From NCBI RefSeq assembly GCF_011074885.1, contig NC_054690.1, positions 1,617,001-1,681,000 of the forward strand: DNA of 64,000 nt, written 5' to 3'. Made by a program: the position numbers and the translations under genes. Source of the stretch: Brettanomyces bruxellensis. Taxonomy: Eukaryota; Ascomycota; Pichiomycetes; Pichiales; Pichiaceae. The notes below the pieces were generated by a model. The model saw only the letters and a list, made by a program, of their open reading frames with translations, searched no databases and was not told the DNA's origin. Shown here in pieces: positions 9,139-20,009 of the stretch. Numbering within the stretch: position 1 is the stretch's first letter; every line of letters starts with the position of its first letter.

Positions 9139-9826
9139 GTATGTGCGAAGGAAAGGGAGAAAGGAGTAATGTGAAGCAGGTGAAAAGAAGAAGTGCTGGT
9201 TGTGGAGAAAGTACTTGGTTGAAGTGCAGGAAAATGCCGAGAGCAAAAAAAATAAAAAAAAGTAAGCGAATCCATTTTGAGCCAGCCACAGCTTCAAGCG
9301 GATAAGTAAAATAAGCAGCACCAGATACGCCGATTTTCTGACAGGAAACGGGAAAAGGGTGGAATTTCATCCAATATGCATTCAACCAGTACAGATATTG
9401 CTTTTATATTTGGCTTTTCCGGGATGGCTTTGTCACAATTGCGATATCCACAGTACAATCGGCGTGTCGCCACACACTTGCAAGGCAGCCAGTCGATCGA
9501 CCGGACGATGGGCAGCAAAACATTTAGCGAGACACGCCGCGACATCATTCATGTTGCACGAAATTCGCTCGCGAAAAGTTTTCCGGGAAATCCTGATAAT
9601 GAGTGATCCCGCGGCATTTTGGGAAAACGGACAATGCAAGTTTGATCAATTCTGTTATCGCGGTGCATTTGGATGTCCTTTAAAAGCAGGCGAGGTCGGT
9701 TTAGGTTGCCTGCCTGGTCGATTGGTTTTTGAATAGGGAATTTCAGGATGCGCGATTTCGTTTTGGGTGGGCATAAAGAGGAAATGTGCGTAGATAGAGG
9801 AAAAGCAAAGGGAGAAAGAGGCATGA

Positions 9827-9876
9827 ATATTTGGTGAGATATTTGGTGAGATATTCGGTGAGAATATTCGGTGAGA
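9827..9876 (+). repeat. Short tandem repeat in the ASN1 upstream region
   Basis: Four consecutive 12-14-bp units of the form atattyggtgaga, about 515-565 bp upstream of ASN1. Confidence 0.8.
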
Positions 9877-10176
9877 ATAAGACATAAGATTTAGCGTACA
9901 GAGTGCCTTCGTAGTGCCTTAATAGACATGGGGTTTTAGTGTGAGCGAAAGTGCAATTTACGGCATGCCCAACTCTAGATATTCGCATCCTGCTTTTTTG
10001 AAATGCTTGATTAACTTGCCAACTTCTGCGTTATCGCTCCCTGTTTAGAGCTTCCATTTATCGTATGTGTCATTTGCCTGTTTCTGATTTCACGATTTCA
10101 GTACAAATGGAACTCGGTTTCCATTGTCCGAGTGTCGTTTTTCTTTCTTCCTGATTAATGGAATTTTTTTCAAGTG

Positions 10177-10183
10177 TGAGTCA
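10177..10183. promoter_or_regulatory. Gcn4-type site upstream of ASN1
   Basis: An exact TGAGTCA (the Gcn4 bZIP consensus TGASTCA) about 208 bp upstream of the ASN1 start. Asparagine synthetase genes are known general-amino-acid-control targets in yeast. A 7-mer like this recurs by chance several times in 64 kb, so the support comes from its position and the target gene. Confidence 0.6.
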
Positions 10184-10390
10184 ACGGAAAGTTTTCGTAG
10201 TGCAATTTTCCAGCATGATTTTTCATGGGGCTTAATTTTTCGCTGGTCTGAATTTTTTTCGGCGCCATCAAGCCAGATACCATCACTCAGATTAATACTC
10301 GCATCATCACTTCTCAAATCATCTTTACAGAAAAAAGCAGCTCTTTGGCAGCAGAATAGCAGACACAGCAGGCAAAAGACAGACAGAACC

Positions 10391-12103
10391 ATGTGTGGAA
10401 TCTTCGCAGCGTACCAGGTTCCGGATATCAAGGCTTTCAAGCCAAAAGCCTTGGAGTACTCAAAGAGAATCCGACACAGAGGACCAGATTGGTCGGGAAA
10501 TGTGGTGGCAAACAACACGATTCTGTGCCACGAGAGATTGGCCATTGTCGGCGTGGACTCCGGTGCCCAGCCAATCCAGTCGGAGGACGGCCGGTACATC
10601 CTTACCGTCAACGGAGAGATCTACAACCACATTCAGCTCAGATCGCAGTTGAAAGACTACAAATTCCAGACGATGTCGGACTGCGAGGTGATCATTCCAC
10701 TAGTTGAGAAGTACGGGGTGGACGCACCAAAGTATTTGGACGGTATGTTTGCCTGGGTGCTCTATGACAAGCAGACGGACAGAATAGTTGCCGCCAGAGA
10801 TCCAATTGGTGTCACAACCATGTACATGGGACGGTCATCGAAGAACCCCAAGACGCTTTTCTTCGCCTCCGAGTTGAAGTGCCTGGTGGACGAGTGTGAC
10901 GAGATCACGGCCTTCCCTCCCGGCAAGGTGTTCGACTCGAACACGGGCAAAACAACGCGGTTCTTCAAGCCTGATTGGTGGGATGAGGACCGCGTTCCGC
11001 ACGGAGATGCCGATTACATGGCCATCCGCCACACCCTGGAGGCCTCCGTGAGGAAGAGATTGATGGCCGAGGTCCCGTTTGGTGTTCTTCTCTCGGGAGG
11101 CCTCGATTCCTCGCTTGTTGCCTCGATTGCAGCACGTGAAACCGCCAAGGCAATCCACGAAACGACAAACACCGAGGACTTGACCGGTGTGGACGATGAG
11201 GGCCATCTCCGGTTGTCCACCGGCTACTCGAAGTTGCACTCGTACGCCATTGGTCTTCCTGGCGCCCCAGACTTGAAGGCAGCCAAGAAAGTCGCCGATT
11301 TCATCGGCACAATCCACCACGAGCACCACTTCACTTTGCAGGAGGGTTTCGACGCCCTCAAGGACGTCATCTACCACTTGGAGACGTACGATGTGACGAC
11401 GATCCGTGCATCCGTGCCTATGTATCTCCTCTCGCGGAAGATCAAGGCCCAAGGTGTCAAGATGGTTCTCTCAGGAGAGGGATCAGACGAGATCTTCGGC
11501 GGATACTTGTACTTCGCCAGTGCCCCTAACGCAGAGGAGTTCCACAAGGAGTGTGTCAAGCGTGTGAAGAACTTGAACTTGGCAGACTGCTTGCGTGCCA
11601 ACAAATCGACCATGGCCTGGGGTTTGGAGGCCCGTGTTCCGTTCTTGGACAGAAGCTTCTTGAACTTGTGCATGAACATCGATCCAAAGTACAAGATGAT
11701 CGACGAGAAGGCCGGCAGAATCGAGAAGTACATCCTCAGAAAGGCCTTTGACACCACCGATGAGCCTGGTGCCGAGCCTTACTTGCCTAAGGAGATCCTT
11801 TGGAGGCAGAAGGAGCAGTTCTCAGACGGTGTTGGCTACTCCTGGATCGACGGCTTGAAGGACTTGGCCGAGAAGCAGGTTTCCGACGAGCAGATGAAGC
11901 ATCCAAAGCCTGAGTGGGGTGCCGACATCCCACACACTAAAGAGGCCTACTTCTACCGTGTGATGTTTGATGAGCTATTCCCATCCAAGGCTGCTGCAAG
12001 CACTGTTATGCGTTGGATTCCAAAGGCCGAGTGGGGATGTGCCGAGGACCCTAGTGGAAGATATGCCAAGATCCACGAGGCTTCTGTTGCAGATAACAAC
12101 TGA
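10391..12103 (+). CDS. ASN1: Asparagine synthetase (glutamine-hydrolysing)
   Basis: Encodes 570 residues (S. cerevisiae Asn1/Asn2 are about 572). Makes asparagine from aspartate, glutamine and ATP in the cytosol. The start at 10391 places Cys2 (MCGIFAAYQ) as the N-terminal nucleophile of the class II glutaminase domain, which must be exposed after Met removal, so the longer open frame back to 10124 is rejected. The glutaminase domain (about 2-190) has [17 protein letters not shown] and NGEIYNH. The synthetase domain carries the ATP pyrophosphatase loop [10 protein letters not shown] near residue 235, and [15 protein letters not shown] and EARVPFLDR follow. Strongly C-ending codon choice suggests high expression. 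A Gcn4-type site lies upstream. Confidence 0.97.
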   Translation: MCGIFAAYQVPDIKAFKPKALEYSKRIRHRGPDWSGNVVANNTILCHERLAIVGVDSGAQPIQSEDGRYILTVNGEIYNHIQLRSQLKDYKFQTMSDCEVIIPLVEKYGVDAPKYLDGMFAWVLYDKQTDRIVAARDPIGVTTMYMGRSSKNPKTLFFASELKCLVDECDEITAFPPGKVFDSNTGKTTRFFKPDWWDEDRVPHGDADYMAIRHTLEASVRKRLMAEVPFGVLLSGGLDSSLVASIAARETAKAIHETTNTEDLTGVDDEGHLRLSTGYSKLHSYAIGLPGAPDLKAAKKVADFIGTIHHEHHFTLQEGFDALKDVIYHLETYDVTTIRASVPMYLLSRKIKAQGVKMVLSGEGSDEIFGGYLYFASAPNAEEFHKECVKRVKNLNLADCLRANKSTMAWGLEARVPFLDRSFLNLCMNIDPKYKMIDEKAGRIEKYILRKAFDTTDEPGAEPYLPKEILWRQKEQFSDGVGYSWIDGLKDLAEKQVSDEQMKHPKPEWGADIPHTKEAYFYRVMFDELFPSKAAASTVMRWIPKAEWGCAEDPSGRYAKIHEASVADNN

Positions 12104-12479
12104 TTCAGATGGTGTAGACTCGCGATATAGCTTTTAATATATTTACCGTTGTTCGAATGTATCTTTGTGTGCTTGACGAATGCTGCTGTGAATACTCTAC
12201 AACTGACTGTTTCTTCACTAGACCAGCTATTCCTTTTCATGAATGTAGTGTCTTTGAGACTAATTGTATGGACAGTATGATCAGACAACTCTGATCCACC
12301 TTATCAGACAACTTATCGAATATCCATATTAGCTCCCACATCTACTCTTCTCGTCTTACTCCACTCAACTAATACTTTAGCCTCAGTATACCAATTTATA
12401 GATAATATACACATTCCAGCCCAAACTCCATAATTTTCGCGGGCCATGTTCCTTTGCTCAAACAGCACATCCACTCCCC
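12104..12479. other. Convergent ASN1/SWD1 3' region
   Basis: AT-rich spacer between two convergent genes, expected to hold both 3' UTRs. I see no gene or clear repeat. Confidence 0.6.
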
Positions 12480-13760
12480 CTATATGCTTCCTATAGCATC
12501 GAAATCATCTAGTTTCGTCTCGATCACAAACGAATCAATAAACGGAAAGCCCCGAGCATCTTTCTCGTCCTTTGTCACAACATCAACATCATACTGCTCC
12601 TGTTGATCCACTTTCCCCGACTCTTTGGCACTATCTATCAAGTCAAATTCATCCTCCTTCTCTTCGTAGTCGATATTCTCCTCGATTTCCTCAAAATCAG
12701 GTGCAAGGTTGGACCATTTCTGCGGGTATACCACAGACCACAGGTATATGGTTCCGGAATCCATTCCAGTGGCAGCTATGCAGCATCTTCTGTAATTCCA
12801 ATCAACCGATATCAATTCCTCTTTTGATCCCTCTAGTATTTTCACCAAAGACCCCATCTTCGCTTCCCATATGTATATATCGTGCGTGGATCCCAATGTT
12901 GACGCACATAGATATTCCGAATCATAGCTAAACTTTACTCCGTTGTATTGAATCTTGTTCACCACATCCTGATATTTCTGCTGCAGCTGAATACTTTCCC
13001 AGTTTGGTGCAACCAAATACTGCCTGAGTGTTTTATCACCTGCGTTGACAATCATCCGGCTGCCCGTGACAGATATCTCGATGCCCTTAATGTTGGAATC
13101 GCACACTTTGAAAGATCTCAACGTCTTAACGTTTGCTCTATCAATCACATTAATCCACCCTCGACTTGTACCTGTTATGATGTATTTTCCGTCTTTAGAA
13201 AGCGTGCAAACCAATGTCTGGTGTCTCTTCAGCCGTCTTTTCCTGTGACTTCCCTCTCTCTCTTCACTTCCTGAGCTGTTCACCTCACTATTTGCCATTA
13301 CTGGCTTCGTGCTCAATTTTACAATCTTGGCGTTGTCCTTTTCACTCATATCGACAATAACCGCATCGTTTTCAAATAACGACGCCGTAAACTTGAAGAT
13401 GTCATCCGGGAACATGGTGCTTCCCCATATTGGGGAGTCAAACACGACAGTTCTGATCGCAGACCCTTGCTTAAGATCCCACAAGTCAACTTTAAAGTCT
13501 CGCGATGAAGATAGTAAGTATCTTCCATCTTCAGACCAACAAAGAGAGGTAATTGCGCGAACATGGCCTCTTAGTATCAATATCACACTGTTGGTGTCCA
13601 CGTCTATTATTACAATGTTTCCATCCGCCAGCCCAGATGCCAAATAGTCTCCTTTCCTGTTGAATTTTACACATGTCGAATATCCATACGAAAGAGTTTC
13701 CGTCAGCGTCTCTGGAAAGTCACTAGCCACGGCAAATGGGTCCAGCAATGATAGGTTCAT
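12480..13760 (-). CDS. SWD1: COMPASS histone H3K4 methyltransferase subunit Swd1 (RbBP5 orthologue)
   Basis: Encodes 426 residues, the same length as S. cerevisiae Swd1. WD40 protein of the Set1/COMPASS complex, which methylates histone H3 lysine 4 in the nucleus. The N-terminus (MNLSLLDPFAV, FPETLTETL) and the first blades (FNRKGDYLASGLADG, LRGHVRAITSLCWSEDGRYLLSSSRD, VDLWDLKQG) are typical of Swd1/RbBP5. About seven WD-like repeats run from residue 25 to about 350, followed by an acidic tail (EEIEENIDYEEKEDEFD) as in RbBP5. A low-complexity basic loop (about 170-185) sits between blades. It is divergent from the p24 gene with a 364-bp shared upstream region. Confidence 0.92.
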   Translation of the reverse strand: MNLSLLDPFAVASDFPETLTETLSYGYSTCVKFNRKGDYLASGLADGNIVIIDVDTNSVILILRGHVRAITSLCWSEDGRYLLSSSRDFKVDLWDLKQGSAIRTVVFDSPIWGSTMFPDDIFKFTASLFENDAVIVDMSEKDNAKIVKLSTKPVMANSEVNSSGSEEREGSHRKRRLKRHQTLVCTLSKDGKYIITGTSRGWINVIDRANVKTLRSFKVCDSNIKGIEISVTGSRMIVNAGDKTLRQYLVAPNWESIQLQQKYQDVVNKIQYNGVKFSYDSEYLCASTLGSTHDIYIWEAKMGSLVKILEGSKEELISVDWNYRRCCIAATGMDSGTIYLWSVVYPQKWSNLAPDFEEIEENIDYEEKEDEFDLIDSAKESGKVDQQEQYDVDVVTKDEKDARGFPFIDSFVIETKLDDFDAIGSI

Positions 13761-14124
13761 AATTGTTGATATGCGAGTGTACTTGCCAGCTGTTCTTTTT
13801 GCCTCTGTTGGCTATACGATGTACTGAATTAGCTTGTTGTGTTTCTTTATTCCACTTGTATACCTGCATTTACATGAATGTTGATTTTCCCCAGCTTCTT
13901 TTTCTGGCTGTGCTCGGATCAAAAAGATGAAAAATTCGGCATTGACGTTATTTTTTTTTTTCTCTCTCTCTCCTACTTTTTCGCGTTTCTCTTTTTTTGT
14001 GTACATCAAAACTTCGAGAAGAGGTCAAAAAAAGTCTTCTCGATTGTTTCGTGCGCACACTTAACCTTAAAAAGAGTTAAAGAGAGCCTATATTTAAGTA
14101 GGCCATCCGGCATATTTAACACAG
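13761..14124. other. Divergent SWD1/p24 promoter region
   Basis: Holds pyrimidine-rich tracts (T-run and CTCTCTCTC near 13950-13972) on the plus strand and a TATATTTAAG segment near 14090, about 35 bp upstream of the p24 start. No gene. Confidence 0.55.
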
Positions 14125-14781
14125 ATGAAGAGTATATTGGGAAAAGCAATCCTATTGGTAGGATTCTTCCTCCAGCTTGTACAGGCATCGATTCATTTCT
14201 ACCTCGAGCCAAAGCAGGTGAAGTGTTTCTTAAAAGAGATGACAAAGGACAGTATGATCGTGATGCGATACCAAATAGAGGCATCCGACGATAATGGAAA
14301 GACGTACAGAACAGGTGCACAGCAGAATTTGGACCTGCAGTTTGTTGTGGAGGAACTTTTCGACAATGATCATCGTGTTTCTAATCAGAGAGGAGGAGAT
14401 GGACAATTTATCTTTACAGCTCTAGATACAGGCACACACAAGATTTGCTTGTCTCCAGTTACTGTTGATGGATACCAGCTTGCAGCCAAGTCGCGAATCA
14501 GCTTAGATGTTACATCTGGAGGCCAAGATATACTTCAAAATCCAGACACCAAGAAGTTGACTAATGAACTCAACTTGAGACAGCTTTACGAGAAGTTGAA
14601 CCACGTCAAAGCGGAATATATGACGTTCCGGGGCAGGGAGGCGGCCTTTAGAGATATGAGTGAGGCTGTGAACTCCAGTGCTGTGAAGTGGGTGATCATC
14701 CAGATCATCGTTCTTTGCTCGATTGGATACTTCCAGTTGCACATGCTCAAGACCTTCTTTATTAAGGAGAAGGTCGTCTGA
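14125..14781 (+). CDS. ERP1: p24-family cargo adaptor, alpha (Erp1/Erp5/Erp6) type
   Basis: Encodes 218 residues, a type I membrane protein of COPII/COPI vesicles that cycles between ER and Golgi. Order of parts: signal peptide (about 1-21, ending VQAS), GOLD domain (about 22-120) with paired cysteines (VKCFLKE and THKICLSP), a membrane-proximal coiled coil (about 140-180, NELNLRQLYEKLNHV), one transmembrane helix (about 188-208) and a short cytosolic tail with phenylalanines and lysines (LKTFFIKEKVV). The IHFYLEP start and the tail resemble p24-alpha proteins rather than Emp24 or Erv25. Which of ERP1/5/6 it is orthologous to is uncertain. Confidence 0.85.
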   Translation: MKSILGKAILLVGFFLQLVQASIHFYLEPKQVKCFLKEMTKDSMIVMRYQIEASDDNGKTYRTGAQQNLDLQFVVEELFDNDHRVSNQRGGDGQFIFTALDTGTHKICLSPVTVDGYQLAAKSRISLDVTSGGQDILQNPDTKKLTNELNLRQLYEKLNHVKAEYMTFRGREAAFRDMSEAVNSSAVKWVIIQIIVLCSIGYFQLHMLKTFFIKEKVV

Positions 14782-15927
14782 GACATGTATGCAGTAATGT
14801 TATGTTATATTTGACAAAGTAGTGGTGTAGAGTTTGGCTGCGGGTATGCTTTTGTTCTGTAAGGAGTGTGAATGATTCGATCTGCCCGTATTTTGAAAAT
14901 GTTGCAACCATGTGCATTTGATTTGGTTGGGTGGTGATTTATGTAAAAAGCAGAATTTGTACTTAAGTGTTTAGATGTGGACTTGAAATTAGGTGGGTGA
15001 CATCATTGTGAGTAAAGCTTTATATAGAGCTCTATGTAGAGCTTTATCTAGAGTTTTATGTAAAGCTTATCGTGAGTTCAAGAAAGAGGTGTATTTATGG
15101 TTGCAAGTATCAAGTTCTTATATTATAGATAATACCCAATTGAAGAAATGTGGAGGCAGTTCGAGTTTTAGCTGTGCGTGTAATAAAGTGGATAAAGCGA
15201 TTTAATTGACGTTTGTGAGTAGTGAGGGAAGTGGAACGTATAATATCTGTAAGATTGCGGTAAGTTTAAATCAGCCTTTAATGGGAGAAATGGTTTAGTG
15301 GTACTTTGATCCATTTTAACATTTATAGGGAGCATTTAACTTTACTTGGTGATATATTTCATTATACTTTCTAGTGATGGTTCAGAATATGCATAATAGT
15401 GAGGTTTTGCTATGTGACTTAAAAATAAATGCTATAGTTTACTTCATAGCTAACTTCATAGCTCCATTATTATAATACAAATCCTTCCTGTATGAACTAC
15501 ACAGGATGTGTAAGAATATTTAAACTACAGTAATCGTCGTGTGAATAATTATGATGAGAATCATATATGAGACTTTGCGTTACACTTTAACACTGTACTA
15601 AGTATTTTGAGGAGTGTGTATAAGACCATGTAGTGTTCTTTCTAGTGGTAGCAGCTTGTGATCTATTTGAGAATGATGTCTTTGTTATTCTTCTAATATG
15701 TTGGAGTACTATTTTATTATTCTCCTATCAAAGCGCTATCTCATTATGCATTTCATTATTCTTCTATCAAAGCACTATCTCATTACAGTATAACATTTAC
15801 ACTACGCATAACCCACACTACACTGCCCAGCTAATAGTATGACTGATATTAGAAAGAAGCCATCGAATATAGTGCAAAAGTAAAAAGTGACGCTAAGCAA
15901 AGATCCAGCACCCGGCAGCTTCCAACT
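14782..15927. other. Convergent p24/FLC intergenic region
   Basis: AT-rich, 1.1 kb. Contains a cluster of related agctttatatagagctc-like words at 15016-15070 and a duplicated 31-bp segment at 15716-15785 (listed separately). Short open frames here have no recognisable content. Confidence 0.6.
15716..15785 (+). repeat. Imperfect direct repeat, 31 bp, period 39
   Basis: The two copies occupy 15716-15746 and 15755-15785 (attattcYYctatcaaagc then Rctatctcatta), differing at two positions. They lie in the convergent spacer 3' of both neighbouring genes. Confidence 0.85.
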
Positions 15928-18384
15928 TCAATAATGGCCGTAGGACCCGTTCGTCTTGTATAGATTTGCAGGTTGGGTGGCCTCATTGGTGTAAAGACTG
16001 GTGTCCACACTTCCATCAACACTGGTCAACCTCTGGTGCAAGCCATAATTGCTGCTACTTGAAGGAATGGACACGTGGCCGGAGTCGGACTTCACAAAGC
16101 GGTCTGGAGGTTGCAGATCGCCGATTGTATCGTGGCCAGACCCCTTGCTTGTCGGGGAATTGGACGTGAGAGGCAAATCATCCGCCTCCTGTTTCTTGTT
16201 TTTCCGTGTTGTACCTTTTCTCGAGAGAAGACTCTTCCCCCGGTGAAGCGTGTCCTTAATCTTGAGCCCAAGCCTGCTGCCGGACCTCTTTGGCTTGTCG
16301 GCCTCATCGGCAACAAGCTCGGAACCCTCATCTTTGACCTCTGAGGCAGAGTTGGACGAATCGACGAGATTCTTCAACTTGTACATTTCAGAGGCCCAAT
16401 TGGCATTGTGACCCTGAGCGACCTGGCCCAAGTCCAACAACTCTTCGGCACCATCCGGACCGTTGTATAGAGACTGATGCTTCTTACGGAAAGAGGCCCG
16501 GTCGTCCTTTGCGGGCGAAAACTTGGCATCTGGGTTTTTCGAGAAAACCACGACACAGGCGAAAAAGAGGATGTAGATGAGCAAGAGGAGGCTGAATGCG
16601 GCATTTAGGAAGAAGAACACGAGTCCCATAATGGCGGCAACGGCAGAGGGGGTGTGGAATAGTCCAGAGAAGAAGGTGAAGAACAACGAGTTGACCGTGT
16701 TGACACTGCTGATGCAGATGTTCATCACGTTTGTCGGCTTGTCAAGATACGGTTTCTGGATTCCCGTGTATATCGTGTAGGCCAAATCGAGCACGAAGAT
16801 CACGAGTGCCTGGGTCTTGCCCGAGCCCTGGCACAAGGACACAAAGATGAACTTCACGAGCCAGTACAGTAGCATCACTCCCGCAAACCAGTACTTCTGT
16901 GCATCTAGCATCGTGTATAGGAATCCGTACTTTCCGAGGATGCGTGACTCCCCATACAAGATCGCTGCAGCGTTGTTGTGCTCCGCAACCGACTGCCGGC
17001 CGAACTTGATCACTTTGTAGCACGAGTACCCCATCGTCGACAAGGCCAAAAGTAGGAAAAAAACGGCAATCACGACAACTGCTGGCGAATCGACCTGAGT
17101 GAACTCCCAGAGAGAGAGGATGACAAGCTGGGGGAAACCAATGTAGATGTACCGCAACAAGGTGCCCTTGAGCGTGGTGTTCCAGGCGTAGTCGGGGGCG
17201 ACGGAGCGGCGGAAGAGCGAGGGACGCTTTTGGTCGATTGGTGCGTCGATCGACTCGGTACCGTCGCGTCGACCGCGTCTCCCCCTGCACGCCAACCGGA
17301 ACACGAGGAAGCCCGCGACTAGGACGTAGAGGAAGATGATGAAGAAGGTGAAGCCGGTGCAGACGATCGACGTGGGCTCTATGCCCGCCTTGTAGCCGAC
17401 ACGGATCATTCCACGCAATATCTTGAGAAACTTGCTTCCCTCGACATCGTCCATGTTGATGAAGTTCGAACTGTCGGGCTGGGTGGCTCGGCGGGCCAAA
17501 CTGGAGCCACCGGTCACGAGCGTCGAGACAGCCGACCACAAGCCGTTGTTCATGACGTCAACGCCGAAATCCAAGGACCGTTGTGCCAAGAGTGAAAGTG
17601 TGGTTGATGTGAGGTACTGCGTCGGGGTTCCGCCGGTGGCCTGCACGTACCAGCGGAAGATCTTCTGCATGAAGCTGGTCTCGATGAGCCCCATCGACCA
17701 TGCCAAGTTCTCCGACCACGCACCTGCTATAGGGGGGATTTTCTGCACGTGAAGCATCGAGATGATAATCACGCTCTGGAAGTATGTGAACATCGTTAGT
17801 GACATTGCCGACATCCGGGAGGCCGAGGCCGAGTTGCCAAAGAGGGAAAGCACACTCGAGATTAGCAACCCGATGCCTGCAACCACTGCAGTGGCCCATT
17901 TCGCACCAATATGGGAAACTGTGCGGCCGTTCGAGAATGAGCTCTGAAGACAGCCCACAGGCTCGTTTTTGCTGTTAACGATGATGATACGGGCCACTGC
18001 ATCGAGGTCCGGGAACGTGAACGCGATCCCGGGGATCATATCCACGTATTTCTTGTCGATATACTCCACAGACTCCACTTCCATGGATCCTGTGAACATC
18101 GGGCAAAACTGCTTCCATCCGATCGAGCAGAAGTTCAACTCCTCCTGGATCACGTCGATTCCGTACGCGTACACGTCCACGTACGCGTAGATGTACCCGG
18201 ACACCTCCGTCGTGATCGAGATATCGTACTTTAAGGACCGCTTATCTGGGTCGAAAGTCACTTTGAAGTAATGCGGAACAATCTTCGTGTTTTCCATGCA
18301 CGTGACCAACGAAGTCGAGAAAAGCTGTCTCTTGGCCAATGCGGGGCACACCAGTGCCAGTAGCAGGGTCAAAAAAAGCATCAT
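15928..18384 (-). CDS. FLC: FLC-family (TRP-like) membrane protein, paralogue A
   Basis: Encodes 818 residues (S. cerevisiae Flc1-3 are about 780-800). The family is linked to FAD transport into the ER, cell-wall integrity and calcium handling. Order of parts: signal peptide (about 1-17, ending ALAKR), lumenal ML-like lipid-binding domain (about 20-150) with conserved cysteines (LVTCMEN, NFCSIGWKQFCP, GCLQSSFSNGRTV), then a multi-pass TRP-like domain (about 160-640) with KIPPIAGAWSENLAWSMGLI, ESRILGKYGFLYT and KPYLDKPTNVMN. The tail of about 180 residues is charged and Ser-rich. A clear paralogue is at 31497-33704. GC-rich codon choice suggests good expression. Subtype FLC1/2/3 is undecided. 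Confidence 0.9.
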   Translation of the reverse strand: MMLFLTLLLALVCPALAKRQLFSTSLVTCMENTKIVPHYFKVTFDPDKRSLKYDISITTEVSGYIYAYVDVYAYGIDVIQEELNFCSIGWKQFCPMFTGSMEVESVEYIDKKYVDMIPGIAFTFPDLDAVARIIIVNSKNEPVGCLQSSFSNGRTVSHIGAKWATAVVAGIGLLISSVLSLFGNSASASRMSAMSLTMFTYFQSVIIISMLHVQKIPPIAGAWSENLAWSMGLIETSFMQKIFRWYVQATGGTPTQYLTSTTLSLLAQRSLDFGVDVMNNGLWSAVSTLVTGGSSLARRATQPDSSNFINMDDVEGSKFLKILRGMIRVGYKAGIEPTSIVCTGFTFFIIFLYVLVAGFLVFRLACRGRRGRRDGTESIDAPIDQKRPSLFRRSVAPDYAWNTTLKGTLLRYIYIGFPQLVILSLWEFTQVDSPAVVVIAVFFLLLALSTMGYSCYKVIKFGRQSVAEHNNAAAILYGESRILGKYGFLYTMLDAQKYWFAGVMLLYWLVKFIFVSLCQGSGKTQALVIFVLDLAYTIYTGIQKPYLDKPTNVMNICISSVNTVNSLFFTFFSGLFHTPSAVAAIMGLVFFFLNAAFSLLLLIYILFFACVVVFSKNPDAKFSPAKDDRASFRKKHQSLYNGPDGAEELLDLGQVAQGHNANWASEMYKLKNLVDSSNSASEVKDEGSELVADEADKPKRSGSRLGLKIKDTLHRGKSLLSRKGTTRKNKKQEADDLPLTSNSPTSKGSGHDTIGDLQPPDRFVKSDSGHVSIPSSSSNYGLHQRLTSVDGSVDTSLYTNEATQPANLYKTNGSYGHY

Positions 18385-19022
18385 AAACGTGCTTTTGGAC
18401 TATAACTCAGTCTATGCTTATCGTTGCTTCTTTTCTTATCTGTGCTTTATACTTTCTGCCTGAATGTCAACTGTTTTCTGCAGCTTTCGACACTTCTGCT
18501 TGTATACGCCAAATGTCCTTGTTGGCTCCAAGGTAAACAAGAAAAAAGAATGTGAAATATCGCTCTAAACTGGTTGTTCTTTCAAAGAACGAGTTATTCT
18601 CTTTCCAAACGAGAGATCAGAGAATGATGAAATCTTACAATATCGCACTGCACGCACCTGCAAATTGGGTGAGCCCTTGATCCTGTGTGTCTAATCCGTG
18701 CAAAAGCAAATCGTCCCTTCCGGATGAAACCCCTTTGTCTATAGTTGTGCTTGGATTGTGTAATCTTTGTAAAGAAAGTGAACTGGTATGGATATATCGA
18801 CGCAGATAAAATGATCTACGAGCTGAAAAAAATAAAATAAAAAGAATAAAAAAAAGGAGGAGTGGACACGATAAAAAAAGAAACAAAAAAAAAAAAAAGC
18901 GCGCCGCCTAAGGGAAAAAGGAAGAAAAATAGATGTAAAAAAAAATTAAAATTCACAGGTTCTGGCTTTATACAGAAAGCACCACATTCTGCAAATTTCT
19001 CCTGTGCGATTTCTTGCATTTG

Positions 19023-19112
19023 TTACGTAGTTATTTCCCTCCGCTTACGTAGTCTTCATTCTGCTTACGTAGTCTAAATTCTGCTTACGTATTCCAAATT
19101 GTGCTTACATAC
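19023..19112 (+). repeat. Five TTACGTA-type sites spaced 20-22 bp apart
   Basis: TTACGTAG begins at 19023, 19045 and 19065, TTACGTAT at 19085 and TTACATAC at 19105. Spacings are 22, 20, 20 and 20 bp, within units like ctgcttacgtagtctaaatt. TTACGTA resembles the bZIP/CREB-type palindrome TTACGTAA. It may be a cluster of transcription-factor sites, a neutral minisatellite, or both. Confidence 0.75.
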
Positions 19113-20002
19113 TTCACACTATGCTTATCTTCACGATTACCTTCATACTTGCTCTAACAGCCTCGCTTTAATCCTTCTCCCCCATGCTTTGTCTCGCCCT
19201 CCGACTTGTATTAATTTTCTTCTTTCTGTTTTCGAAACAGACCATTCATTCTCAATTTCAGCAATTTTCTTCGCTCTTTTTTGCTTCGTATAAAACCGCG
19301 TTTCGCGCTTAGCCTCGTTCGCTCGCACAGCCCTGATTCACAAATGATGGATTCTGTCTTAGTAGTGTTATTACGTCATGAAACGGCTCCGCCTGGCAAC
19401 GGACTCCTGCAATTGTGGAGAATACTTGTAGTTCGCATACAAGTCTTATCATCGCCAGCAGTCGGTTGTGTGGGCATGTATTTGAGAGTACAGCCTTAAA
19501 AGTATGAAATGGTGTCAGGATTTTTGTAGAAAATGGTTTAGGTGATCGATGTGGGGGTATTCTTGGTAGGAAGAGGTGAGACGGATTCGAAATGGCAGAA
19601 GTTGTTGTAATGCTTGAAGTGATTGAATTTGTGAAGTGGTGAAGTGGTTGAAACGACTACAGTTGACCTGTTAGGTGAGTATTTGCGGACAAAGGATGCT
19701 TAAAGAGTTGTTGTGATTAAAAGTAAGATGGCTGGAGTGTTGTTCAAAGTGCTGAGCGCATCCTATTAGTTCTTGCCGGCCTCTTTTCACCTTGAGTGCT
19801 GGTTTATGCATTGAGGAAGGCCGCAGAGATGAGCATATTGCATCCCTACACCATGTACGGGTGAGAATTTTCGCGCGGATTTTCGCACCGATTGGGAAGT
19901 TGCGAGGCCGCGCATCTTGTTGCCGGCGTCCTGCGTTATCTGGCCGAATCGGGAATATGCGTGATTTGGCCGGAAATTTTTTTTTTTCCAGATGTCAGTC
20001 CT

Positions 20003-20009
20003 TATAAAG
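20003..20009 (+). promoter_or_regulatory. TATA element upstream of the Vba-like transporter
   Basis: TATAAAG about 120 bp upstream of the ATG at 20126, a normal distance for a yeast core promoter. Confidence 0.5.

Larger units (their letters stand above)
8999..10390. other. Divergent DUG1/ASN1 promoter region
   Basis: Separates the two divergent starts. Contains the in-frame DUG1 upstream extension (8999-9133), an A/G-rich stretch, a short tandem repeat near 9827-9876 and a Gcn4-type site at 10177. Several open frames cross it, but none resembles a known protein. Confidence 0.6.

Noticed and set aside
9134..9385. Still longer DUG1 open frame back to 9385
   Set aside because: It runs through the TATA region, the segment is hydrophobic without family similarity, and the far upstream ATG is unlikely to be transcribed.
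10124..10390. Longer N-terminus for ASN1
   Set aside because: The glutaminase nucleophile must be Cys2 after Met removal; the start at 10391 gives this and the family length.
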